Assembly (NCBI GenBank): GCA_030268105.1
Contig: BSDZ01000008.1
Span: 4,960,001-5,024,000, forward strand
Direction: 5' to 3'
Source: Volvox africanus
Lineage: Eukaryota > Chlorophyta > Chlorophyceae > Chlamydomonadales > Volvocaceae
Length of the DNA stretch: 64,000 bases
Shown: in pieces, positions 8,730-19,538 of the stretch
Layout of the letters: the number at the start of each line of letters is the position of its first letter
How positions within the stretch are numbered: the stretch's first letter is position 1
The notes under the pieces: generated by a model
What the model was told of the DNA's origin: nothing
Databases searched by the model: none
What the model saw: the letters and a program-made list of their open reading frames with translations, nothing else
Position numbers and translations under genes: made by a program

Positions 8730-9062
8730 AGGCACGACTGTTATGGCACGACTCATATGCCCCTGGAGTTCCAGGTTCTACCCCGACCGAGAGCGGGCCA
8801 AAGACTCTAAAGTTATGGGCAGAGTGCCCCCATGTCGTTGGACGGTGACGACCCCAATTAAAGTGACCTGCGAGCTGACCAGTAGCGGAGATGACGCCTT
8901 AGTCGATTCGGCAGATTCCGCTGGATGCTGGTGGTGGGTGCTGAACCTGGGAAAACCACTGATTTCGGAGAAGTCGGCATGGGAGACTGGATGAGGGTGC
9001 CCCGAAACACCGGGGAAGGTAGGGACTGCCAGGTTAGTGGCCACGGGTGATGTACCCCCCTA
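8730..9062 (+). repeat. Dispersed ~330 bp repeat, copy 1
   Basis: This GC-rich segment recurs at about 31342, 33862, 36382, 39030 and 47972, always in the same orientation. It ends in a conserved GGTAGGGACTGCCAGGTTAG and then CCCCCCTATCCYACAC followed by CA-rich tails. The upstream part has GGTTCTACCCC, a weak match to a pol III B-box. Both strands happen to be open in most copies, but the copy at 48 kb has a one-base deletion. I regard it as a non-coding SINE-like or LINE-tail family. Confidence 0.7.
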
Positions 9063-9066
9063 TCCT

Positions 9067-9092
<26 letters not shown>
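9067..9092. repeat. (AC)n microsatellite
   Basis: Thirteen AC dinucleotides at the 3' end of the dispersed repeat, consistent with a simple-sequence tail of a retroposon. Confidence 0.9.
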
Positions 9093-9099
<7 letters not shown>

Positions 9100-9261
9100 T
9101 ATGCATATAACATGCTAATCGAGCATACAAGCTCGCTGAAATGCAATGAAGCTAGGGTATGACGACTGGCACAGGAAATGGTATCTAGGATCATGGCATA
9201 TGCAAGCTCGACAAAATGTAATAAACAGCCGTTTTACATCTTTTTGATTCTTTATCTCCCT

Positions 9262-9385
9262 AGGTATGGGTATGGATATGGGTATGGGCACTGGCATGGG
9301 GGCACGAGCATGGGCATGGGGGCATGGACGAGATCATAAGGATGGGCATGGAAATGGGAGTGGGGGACGGGGACGGGGACGGGTG
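9262..9385 (+). repeat. G-rich minisatellite (GGTATGGG / GGCATGGG / GGGGAC)
   Basis: Irregular repeats of a 6-8 base G-rich word, with runs of three to five G every few bases on the plus strand. G-quadruplex formation is possible. It lies about 0.8 kb upstream of the KAPA synthase start. Confidence 0.75.
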
Positions 9386-10173
9386 TGTGTTTCTTGACGG
9401 GTGCCGTCCTAGCCAGTTTAGGTTCTGCACCTGTGCACCTGTGTGAATGTCCTGCCTATCTAAGCATGTCATTGGAACTGCATGGACCGACCATTCTCGA
9501 GCACACGGATGTTAGTACCAGTTAGACCACAGCGTGTATGATGTATTGGTTTGGTACAGAAAATTCACATGGCCTCAAGAAATCTGGGCGAGTTATGCTG
9601 GATAGGCGCCTGTACGACTTGATTCCAGAACGTGAGGTGTGGGGAAGCAGTATCAAGCACGTTGAGGTCGTGGGTATGGGGCTGTTCGAGGGGCCCGGGT
9701 GTGGCGTTACTGTGGGCCATACGTGTTAGCTAAAGCAGGTGAAATGTTATAATAGATGTTGGTTTTGATCTTGATATCCTTTTATGTAAACTAAACGTAA
9801 CGCAAACAGGGTAAGCTACCTTCGGAATGCAGGGTTTATGGTCAGCTATGCCATGGTAACAAACCAAGATCCTGAGTCCAAGCGTCCTAGGGGTAAAGGG
9901 GCTAGCAGCTAGGAGCCTTTATGATGTAAAGCTTTAATGTTCGTTGATCGTTACTAAGCACCCCGTAAACAAGGGTCGTAACGCCCAACTGTGGTTAGAT
10001 TCCCTCTATCTAAACATTGCTGATATATCGACATAATATTATCGAGTCATCACATTTGCCAGCCTCATCTGGACATCGTTTCTCCCTCATCATCACCTGT
10101 CTCTGTCTTCTTACTTTGTTGGTATGCGTGAATATGATTGTTCGTTGGATTTATATATATAATTTATAGCAAA
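9386..10173. other. Upstream region of KAPA synthase; no gene seen
   Basis: Contains only short open frames without motifs. An AT-rich stretch (TTTATATATATAATTTATAG) immediately precedes the ATG at 10174 and may include core promoter or leader sequence. Confidence 0.4.
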
Positions 10174-13100
10174 ATGGACGGCTTTCAGCTCTGGGATGAC
10201 TGGCTTAACAGCTCCCTCGCGCACTTGAAAGATGCCCAGCTTTTAAGAATCTTGAGGCCTACTGTATGGTGTAACTCCTCATCAGAGGTGCGGCAAATGT
10301 CCATGCATTTGATTGCGGCGATCTTCAGCCTTGACGGCCGAGGATAAAGAACCTGGCGTTGTTTGTCCGAATAGTAGATCAGATTTCGTACAGAACCTCC
10401 CATGCATTACTTTGTGGACGTACAGGATGCATAGGGTATGCAAAAGCACAGGACCGTTCGCCGGGTAATCACACTTTTGGCGAGGTACCTAATGGGATGG
10501 ATTTATACTTCAAAATCCGTTTGCTTCTTGTGCGTGAATCAGCTTACTTTCACAAAGGCGAGAGAAAATTAGACACGTGCGCCAGCGGTGGAGGAGGATG
10601 CGGCGTTGATACCGGCAGGAACCTTTCCTGCTTCCAGTTCCTAAGTCATACCGCGTTAAATTTCGTAACTTCTCACCTAATCAGTATGCGAATATCAGTA
10701 ACACACGGCCGTGTAATTCTCCTTTCCTCGTCACGTTCAGATATGCATTGCGCACCGGGGCTGCGGCCTCGATTTCCTCGCGGTTAACGCACTTGGTGGA
10801 AATCCCATCAGCCCAAATCCAGATCCAGATCCAATTCCATAAAACCCTCAACTCGTGCCCTTAAGCAAAAATGGTCACCCCACGGTGTCGCGCTACTCCA
10901 AAGGCCTATATACATCGAGCGGACCTAGACGCGTGGTTGGCCGGGCAGCCGCCCATCGTACGGCATTATGACCAAGGCGCCGCCGTCACCATGTCCGCTG
11001 CTGTTGTACCTGGGGATTCCGACAGTCTCTGCACGTACGTTGTCCGACATTACGGCGACATGGATTACTGCGTGGCGCCAACAGACTTGGATACGGCAGC
11101 AGCACAGGACGCCAGTGGCACGTGCTGCCGCCGCTGCGGCAGCAGCGCCAGGGGAGATGAAGATCGCTGTGTCTGTTGTTGCAGCCGCAGTAGCAACAAA
11201 CAGATTGATCCGTCCCGCAAAAGTAGCAGTTGTGCTAACAGTCGCGACAACCCCCATGACTCTAGCTCTGGGCCCGCAGCTCATTGCAGATCTGATGCAG
11301 GCGTGAAGGATGCCGCCATTTCCTTAGAGACTGGGCCCGCCAATTGGGTTAGCGGGAACGCGGGCTGTACCACCAGCGCCAGCAGCTGTAGCCGTAGCAA
11401 GGAAAGTAGGAATAACACAGACCCTGGCCTGCTGGTTCGACTGCGTCTTTTCTCGCTGAACGACTATTTGGGTCTGGCATCACATCCGGAGGTGTCGGAG
11501 GCGGCGGCGAGGGCGGCGAGGCAGGTGGGAGGCCGGGTTGCTGATGTCATGCAGGTTGTGTGTATGCTTAGGACTGCTGGGGGAGGGAGCGGGAAGGTGG
11601 GGGAGGAAGGTCCCGGCTCATGAACAAAATATCGCTCACATTCATCAGGACTGGCAGCTCAGTGGAGAAAAACGTTGATTCCTGCCATTTCCGTTCCTGC
11701 ATCTGCGTAATTTATGTTGGTCCCGTACACTGCCGTACCCCATGTTGTGCCGTACAGATAGGCATGGGTCCCCGCAGCAGTGCTCTCGTTGCGGGGTACA
11801 CTCACAGCCACAGACAGCTTGAGGAGGGGCTGGCGCAGCTGAAGGCAAGAGGGGGAAGGGCACGTGCATCTGCGTATCGTTTGTGTATGAAAGGATGTTA
11901 CACAGTACGTGGGCGACTTGCCCTGAAAGGACAAGCACGGGGGGCCCTGACCGGGCCGGACCACATACAGTGGGGGGGGGGAACACCCGGCTTAGTCGTC
12001 CCGCCGTGCACTCCTCCCCTCGCTCAGCCAGCAAGGGGACACAGACCTCACGAGCCTCGAGCCTGGCTCCTCCTCCGCCTCCACTGCCTCCCAAGCAAAC
12101 AGCCTGGCCCTCCCTCTCAGGGACACTCATGAGGAAAGAGGCCATTAAGCTAGGAAAGCCTCCCAAACTGCCCAGCAGATAACTGCCCAGCAGATAGGCT
12201 AGATCCCTCCAAAGACACGGTGGGGGATAACAAGCCACCAAGGCGCCCCCTGAAAAGCTCAACGGCTATGCTGACAGAGAGCCCTAGCAATCCCTTCCTC
12301 TCCACCTATTAGATGCTTCCCAGTCCCCATGGCCAAGGAAAGGCCTGCCCTACCCCAGGGGCACGCCTCCCTGCGTCCTCCCAATACCCAGCCAACTCTG
12401 GCCACAACGGCACTCGTTACCCCGCTCCCCCACAACTCCCCCTCCTCCCTAAGTTCCCCCCCCTCTCCTCCTGACGGCTCCTCAACAAGAATCCCTGAAA
12501 CTGCTGGCCCTTCCCCTCCATCTGTTAGCTCAGCTGGCGCTGCACACTGGATTTGCCCACTGGCCACTGCGAGGATGGGGTGTTGTGGCCCTACCCGGTC
12601 CCAGCCTCGCGGGGGGATACCTAGGGCTGAAAAAGAGTGCAACTGAGCCCAAAAGTCCGTTACTGTTCGGGCACGAGCACGGTGAAGAGGTGAAGTGGCC
12701 GTTGCTGCTGTCACCTCCGTGTGCAGGTCACCATGTGGTTGCCTGGGTCAGGGGGGTGCCTGGTTGGGTGTCAGGGGCTTCCTCCTCCTTCTGGAATAGG
12801 GGATTCCCTGACCGCGTGAAGAAGTTCGTGATGGCCCTTTGACGGTGTCCATGCTCTGTACGAGTCTGAGTTTGCGACCTTGGTGGCTGTCCTGGAGCCG
12901 TAATCTCTACTTGCCTCTGCCCCACGCGGGTTGCTGCACGGAGGCAGTATCTGCCATGCTCCATGGCTGACAGGGCTGCTATAGCTATTACATTTCGCGG
13001 TGCCTGTCCACAGCCAGGGGGTGCTTGGATGAGCCAGAGGTGTTGTTGGCCCATGCGTCCCTCTGTGGTTATTGATGTGTCTGTCAATCTGTTCTCGCAC

Positions 13101-16100
13101 TGCCGGCGCTATGGGGCACTCCCAGAAATGGTGCAAGTGCGGGGAGCAGAGATGGCTAGGTGTGCCTCCAAAGGTCCCGCATTCACAGGGTTGTGTGAGC
13201 ATCCGGGACAGGTGTGTGTTGCCCCCCGGTAGGGGTACTCCGTCCACTGCGAGGCGCCACAGGCTCTCCTTGATCTGGTGCTCCCAGTGTACGTCAGACC
13301 ACATCACTGCGGGCGAGGGTTGCATGAAAGCGGTTGACTTCAGCCTCTAAGTTGAGCTAGGCTGCCGCTCCTGGTATGCCAATGACCTCTTGTGCAGGTG
13401 CTACCATCAGCTGCAGTCGTTGTTCTTGGACTGGTCCGCCCTGCAGCTGTGTGGCTTGGCGGACTGTTAGTCCATAGATTGGCACTGCGGCTGGGCCTCC
13501 ATCCAGCAGTCTCCAGCCCATCCGCCTGATGATCATAGCCATCACTGTTTTGCGGTCAGGCGCACGCAGGGGGTGCACCCGCTGTTCCCGTTGCTGTCTA
13601 TCTTCCTCCTGTCTGCGGGCCACCACTGACCGAGCTGCCTCTAGCCACATCGGGCACAGTGCTCCAACACGTCATGGACCCGCACCAGGTCCCCCACGGT
13701 CCGCAGTTTCTTGCAAGAAGCCAGCACTGGGCGCCGGTGCATGCTGTTGCTGTTCCCTCCAGCATTGCTGTTTGGCAGTAACGGGTTGCCCACAGAGCTG
13801 CTGCCCAGCACCAGTTTCCTGGGGCCAAGGCGGGTTGCAGATGTCTTCTGGCGGGGCCAGATACCTCAGGGCCCCAACAATCTGGCTGATATCCTCGGGG
13901 AGGTTCACCCCACCTATCCATGGCCCAGTGGCCCGGGCTGTGGTAAGGGCCCATGGCTGGAGGGCAGGGCGGGTGAGGTCCAGATGGGTGGCCACGGTGC
14001 GAAAAACCCAAGGATGGAGGCCCCCCAGTCTCCCAGCCTCCCAATCTCCATGGTTCCCTGGAGGAAACGCACAGCCCCCACTGCAGCCTGGCCTGGTGTT
14101 GTTTGAGGGGCAGCGGACCAAAGCCACCGGCTGAAGGTTGACACACCAGAAGCCCATTAGGCACCCCAGTGAGGCGCTGGCCCTGGTCTTCTGGGCCCTG
14201 TTTCCGATCCACCAGATCGTCAGGCTACCAGTCCTTCAATTCGAGCCAGCATGGGGTCTGGTGGGGGGACCACCATGTGTCGGTGCCAGGTCACTGACTG
14301 TAGACCTAGTTGGCAGACGCTGCTTTGGCCCGGACGAAAGCTGAGAGCGGGAACCGAGCGAGGTGTTGCACCCGCCGTTAGGCCAGACCTGGCATCTTGG
14401 GACAGTCTAATTGAGGGGGCTGGGGTGGGTTGTCTGCGGGCAAGGTGAGGGCTGTGGCAGTGGCCACTACTTTGAGGCCGCTGATCATGGTTGGCTGTGT
14501 CTGTGGTTGTATTTGGTTGGTTGACGTGGATAGCTGCACCTGGTGGCCCTCGATCTCTCAGGGTTTCAGTTGTGCCTACAAAAGATCAAATTGGAAGCGC
14601 CCTGTTCTCTCTACCTCAGTGATTTCCATGGATCGCCGGACGGACGTTGTGTCAAAACTGTGTGTGGGCACCTCCCCAACCTTCGGGTAATCTCAGGGCA
14701 CTGAGGACTGTCTGCTCTTTCCAACCGGATTCGGAGCCAACCTGGCGGTCATGACGTCACTCGCTTACGCAGCCCCGACGTCAGCGGCAACAGGGGGGTG
14801 TAGTGCCAGTCACACTGACGGCGGTAGCAGTGCGTTGGCCATTTTCAGTGACGAGCTCAATCATGCGTCTATCATCGACGGCGCACGGCTGGCGTTGAGG
14901 GGCTCCGGAGCCAGTGGTGGTGCCGTACAACTGCACGTGTATCGTCATAACGATTTGGGTCATCTGGAGGTGGGAAGCGGTTCACGCATGCATCTACCGG
15001 GGGGGCTCCTGGAGGGGTACGGAAAGGGCCCAGGTGGGGTGAGGTGGAGTGCCCATTAAAGGAAAGAACCTTGAGATGGGATTGGGGGTGGCGTGAAAGC
15101 TATATTTTTCAACACACATATATATACACATAATGATATATACATAATGATATATATATACATAATTACATATATAATATATCTGATATACCTAATATGG
15201 ATATGTATGAATACGTGTATTTGCATATCTGGATATGTAGGTGCATATTTATGAAAATGATATACGCTTATTATTGCTAAAGAGCGTTACAACAATTAAT
15301 GATTGCCCATGTACTCGTTACCTCGCTGCCTAATCAGGATCTGCTCGCGGCGACCCCTCCTGGAGTCCGGCGGCTGGTGGTGACGGACAGCCTCTTTTCC
15401 ATGGACGGCGACTTCGCGGATTTGCAAGTGAGAAATGACCCGGGGGTCGGTGGTGGGGCGTGGGAAGAGAGGGGGCGGGGGCCGCGGGGGGGATTAGGAG
15501 TTGGAAAATAAGGCCGAATGTAAAAGAGGCTGGAAACGAGATGCGCCTTGAGAATTCCGAAGTGGCTTCGAAACCGCTCTTCCGCCGGACGGTGGAGGTG
15601 GAGAGGATTGAGAGATATTGGGACTGACTGAAGGGAGCACGAACCGGGATACGGGGTAGCAGAGGGGGGTAGGGGCGGGGAAAAAGGGAGCAGAGGGGGG
15701 AGAGGCCTCTCCCATCTGCCTGTGTTTGCTGATCTGCTATCCCTACTCTCGCCTACGGCCGTCTTTGCCCTCCACCCTAACCCCCTGATTGATCCTGGTT
15801 CGTTAGCAGCTTCTCGATAATAATGTCAGGCCTCGCCAGGAATCTCTTTTCCTCCCTGACCCGTTTGTTCTTCTTCCCCCTCTCTGACTGCCGTACAAGG
15901 GTTTGTCATCGCTCCGAAGGCGGCATCCCTTCCTGCTGGCGGTGGATGAAGCTCATGCCACATTGGTGTGCGGGGAGGGCGGCAGTGGAGCGGCGGAGGC
16001 GATGGGGGTGGCGCATGAGGTGCGTGTGCGTGTGTATAAGTATGGGTATGAGTATGTCTCTCATCCTCCCCCGCCAAAACCCGCCTTTTAACTGCAGTTT

Positions 16101-17915
16101 CCTATTTTCATCTTACTACCGCCCCCAATCCAATCCCACTCTACCCGTCTCAACCCCACAACTCAACCTCACTCAACCCCTCTCAACCCCACTCCATCTT
16201 ACCCAACCAACCCACACTTGACTTAGGTGGACTTGCACATCGGAACACTATCTAAAGCGTTCGGGGCGCTGGGCGGGTTCGTGGCTTGCTCCCACTCCTT
16301 CAAGCAGCTGCTGCTCAACCGAGGGCGCGCCTTCGTGTACTCCACCTCCTTGCCGGTGCCGGTGGTGGAGGCCGCGGGGGCAGCGCTGAGAGTCAGTCAG
16401 AGGTGAAGAGAAGGGGGGGATTGGGGAGGGCGAATGGGCGGGGAGGGTTGCGATACAAAACAGACCCATGGGACACAGAGAAACCCTCACTTAATGGCTC
16501 TTCAGGAACCCTTACTTATAATACCTGCAGCTTTACCTGTCAGCGGATATGGCTGATAAGCGAGTATTGCTGCGGGGACTGAGGGGGGGGAAGATGGGGG
16601 GCAAACGGAAACCCCACGAAACCTGAAGCAGGTGATACGGCAACAGTACCAACAGACCTGTAATGTACTACAAACAACTGATGGGGATGGGGATGGGAAT
16701 GTAGTGATGTCGATTACATCTCGGAATAGGGAGTCGTTGTCGGCGAGGTTGTAGGTGGCTACACACTCACGCACATTGTTCGTCTTTCATCTACCTTTGC
16801 CCCCTCCCGCTTCTTCTACCCCGCCCCCACAATCCCCCATCCCTCTACCTCTCCCCCCGGCCCCCAACCACCAACTGCCGACCCCAGAGAATCTTGGCGC
16901 CGTACGCACGTGTGGTCGCTGGTGCACCGCCTGGGCACCGGTCTTGGCGTACCCGCTCTGAGCCCTGTGGTGCCGCTGGTAGTCGGACCCGAGGGACCCA
17001 CCCTGGAGCTCTCCTCCCGCCTGCTCCGGGAAGGGTTACACGTACCCGCTATTCGGCCACCCACCGTACCACCCGGGACATGCAGGTACGGTTCTTCTGG
17101 AAGGAGAATCGGGTTTCCGTTTGCCCCTCTTTCTCTCTACCCCGCCTCCCCTGCCCCATTCGGCCGCCCACCAGTGCCGCAAAGGCCTCTTGAGCTCCTT
17201 AAAGGTGCTTCTTGCACCTTACACTGCGGTTGTGTGTGACGTACACAGTGCGGCTACAACATGAAAGGTACCACGTAACCCCCCCCCCGCCATCCGCAGT
17301 CGAAACACTTCGTTGCTGACGTCGGGCGATCTTCCATGACGTAAGCGCTTCCTGCATCTCCAGTCTTGAGTCCAGCTCGTCCACCTCGCTAAGCGACTAA
17401 TTACTGACGGTTATTAACGGTCATCTCCTTCAGCTCCTTGTTCACTGTCCTTACCGAATCTCTGTTACAAGCTGCTCCGCACTTCATTTTAAAGATGTTG
17501 CTTTGTTAGGAGTCAAACCAATCTCATGAATAATAGTAGATACTTATATCTCATTTTCTCTCGCGCTCTCTCCTCAGAGTATATATGTATAAAAAACTAC
17601 ACACACATATATAACATACAAATGAAAAATCAATCCGACCCAATATCACTTCATCCCTATTGAAATCAATGTGTCGTATTCCCCATCTTTCCCCATCTTT
17701 TATCACACAACATGCCGCCCCAACCCCGACCCCATCCCAAGCCCAGGCTGCGGGTGAGTCTCTCCGCGGCTCACTCTTACGACGACGTGGATGAGCTGAT
17801 TCGACTCGTCCAGCAGTCGGATGTGCCGTTGGTACGCCTACCACACCTGTTGGACCCCCGCGCTGCGCTGCTGCCGAGGTGTTCTGGGTCGCTGCTGCTG
17901 CCCAGTCGGTTGTGA
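10174..17915 (+). CDS. BIOF: 8-amino-7-oxononanoate (KAPA) synthase, biotin biosynthesis
   Basis: PLP-dependent enzyme condensing pimeloyl thioester with L-alanine, the first dedicated biotin step. Proposed exons are 10174-10287 (WDDWLNSSLAHLKDAQLLR, as in the plant N-terminus), ~10904-11524 (...FSLNDYLGLASHPEV), 11758-11844 (GMGPRSSALVAGYTHSHRQL), 14697-14969 (TEDCLLFPTGFGAN, FSDELNHASIIDG), 15338-15427 (VVTDSLFSMDGDFA), 15900-16019 (LLAVDEAHATLVCG), 16227-16402 (GTLSKAFGALGGF; PLP lysine codon at 16254), 16888-17085 (ending AIRPPTVPPGTCR) and 17747-17915 (LRVSLSAAHSYDDVDEL). From 11524 onward all junctions keep phase. The second exon's start is uncertain; it contains a Cys/Ser-rich insert, possibly an unrecognised intron. 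The intron after 11844 has a GC donor and holds a LINE. It resembles plant KAPA synthase more than bacterial BioF. Confidence 0.92.
11850..14690 (-). mobile_element. Decayed LINE in antisense orientation inside a BIOF intron
   Basis: Minus-strand fragments in shifting frames carry late reverse-transcriptase features of a non-LTR element. They are NGLLVCQPSAGGFGPLPL (~14.15 kb), RRMGWRLLDGG with IYGLTVRQATQL (~13.5 kb), LWRLAVDGVPLPGG followed by CECG...HHFWECP (~13.2 kb; C-terminal Cys/His finger) and HLWLIQAPPGCGQ with AMEHGR (~13.0 kb). At least three frameshifts make it a pseudogene. The 3' UTR extends to about 11.88 kb and ends TGTAACATCCTTTCATA on the minus strand. Copies of this 3' UTR occur at 27.6, 41.2 and 43.1 kb in the same orientation. 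Confidence 0.75.
15105..15205. repeat. AT-rich degenerate (TATACATAATGA)n tract
   Basis: Imperfect tandem of TATATACATAATGA-type words within a KAPA synthase intron. Confidence 0.7.
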
Positions 17916-17930
17916 TGAGGGGAATGGGTT

Positions 17931-17968
<38 letters not shown>
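17931..17968. repeat. (TCTG)n microsatellite
   Basis: About nine TCTG units lie 16 bases after the KAPA synthase stop, in the likely 3' UTR. Confidence 0.9.
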
Positions 17969-17969
<1 letters not shown>

Positions 17970-19538
17970 GACGGTCCTGGGTAGGTTTGCAGGTGGCGGG
18001 ACCGGACAGGGCGAGATGGGGTTGGGCGGGGTTGGGTCGAGCATTCAAGTTCCCCTCGAGCAAATTCATCATCATCGTCGTTGACTTTCTCATTTGCGAC
18101 GGGGTGTGGTTTCGGAGGAGGTATGCGCGCAAGGCCTGTACGGCCAGACAACGCGAGCCCACGCCTCCATGCTTCTTCACCGCCTGGTGGGTTGCATGCC
18201 GTACTCCGTGTCCATTGCTGCCTCTCGTAAGCGCTGGTGCATCCGCCTTTCCCCCTGACAATGTCGGGGTTGCCCTTGCGGATGAGGTGAGGAGTCTCAA
18301 CGGTTTTGTCAATAACGTAACGGAACCCCTGCGGCTGCGGCGTACGGCTAATTGTGTGAAACACAAGTTTGTAGCTAGTAGCGGAGGCAGCCTCTCCCAA
18401 AGAAAGGCCCATCCCATCAGAAGAAGGCTCCTTTCATACGTAACGTAACGTCGATTACTTGACGCGATTGAAAACCCTAAAACCTAAAAAACCATACCCT
18501 AAACCTTTAGCCTATGTAATCAATTGATTGGTTCGGCTGCCTCTGACCGATGTATTTCCAACAGAAATAAGGCGAAGATACACGCTGCAAGTCCTTTGAA
18601 AGATATTTGGTGAAGCTTCTAAAGGAGCAGACGACTTTTGAGTCTTTACATTTATTTTATATGTGCAAGGGATGTCTCAGGGTCGTTACGGACTGAAATG
18701 ATATCCAGGGGTGGGAATATTTGGAGCAAAAGGTATTGCGTAGTTACAGCTTATATACTCCGTACATGTACGGCTCCTATATGTAGTGCCTATAATAGCA
18801 CGGAACGAATCGGCAATCGATATGTGCCAGGAGACTTAGACGGCGGCAGATATGGCATGGCCGCCACTCGTTTGGTTCGGTGTCATCTTCGCACCGAAAG
18901 ATATATCGTAGGCGACAGCAGGCGAGATTCATTAAGGTCGTTGCCGAGGAACGCCTGGATGAGTTCATCGTTTGCATCATCCCCTTCATAGCAGCAGCTG
19001 CGCTAGTCACAATTATCACCGGGGGCCAGATAGGGTTAGATCGCTATCATCATCCGCATGACCTCACCACTTTCCAGCGCATCCTCATCGTCATCACCAG
19101 AGCCGATCATTGGGTTGATCTACCTTAGGGTCAGGGAGTCCTAATCAACCAGGCGCTGTCCAGGCGCTGTTTGGGTGTACTGGTGCTCAGGGGGGCTCGT
19201 CATGGTGGTGGTGATGGTACACAAACAAGACGCCAAACGCGACACGCCGTAACAAAACATCAACACAAACATAGGTCTCAATTTTAGAGTAATTTAATTT
19301 CTTACGGTCATCGATACAGTTCCTTATACTAAAGAAAAAATCAATGGCAATCACATTCAACTTTCGAATCCCCCCAATGTCAATCAATTCAATGTTTAGT
19401 TTGAAAAAAATCAATCGATCAATCAATCCGAACCAATCGTTTCAGTATGTTCCTAACCGCGAACCTAACGAAGGACTTTCATGTACGATGTAGCACTTCA
19501 AATCACACGAGTAACCAACATCGATGAACTGCCGCGCC
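17969..19538. other. Intergenic; telomere-like tract, no firm gene
   Basis: At 18473-18507 there are CCCTAAA-related words (ACCCTAAAACC, ACCCTAAACC), an interstitial telomere-like tract. A palindrome CCGTACATGTACGG is at 18762. Frames around 18.88-19.13 kb are open on both strands without motifs; I cannot support an exon. Confidence 0.4.

Noticed and set aside
13529..14134. 201-codon plus-strand open frame
   Set aside because: Antisense to decayed LINE reverse-transcriptase sequence.
15823..16221. 132-codon plus-strand frame overlapping a KAPA synthase exon
   Set aside because: Wrong frame relative to the family-matching exon LLAVDEAHATLVCG.
18880..19128. Possible membrane-protein exon (both strands open)
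   Set aside because: Starts with GTG, no clear splice sites; one hydrophobic stretch is not enough evidence.
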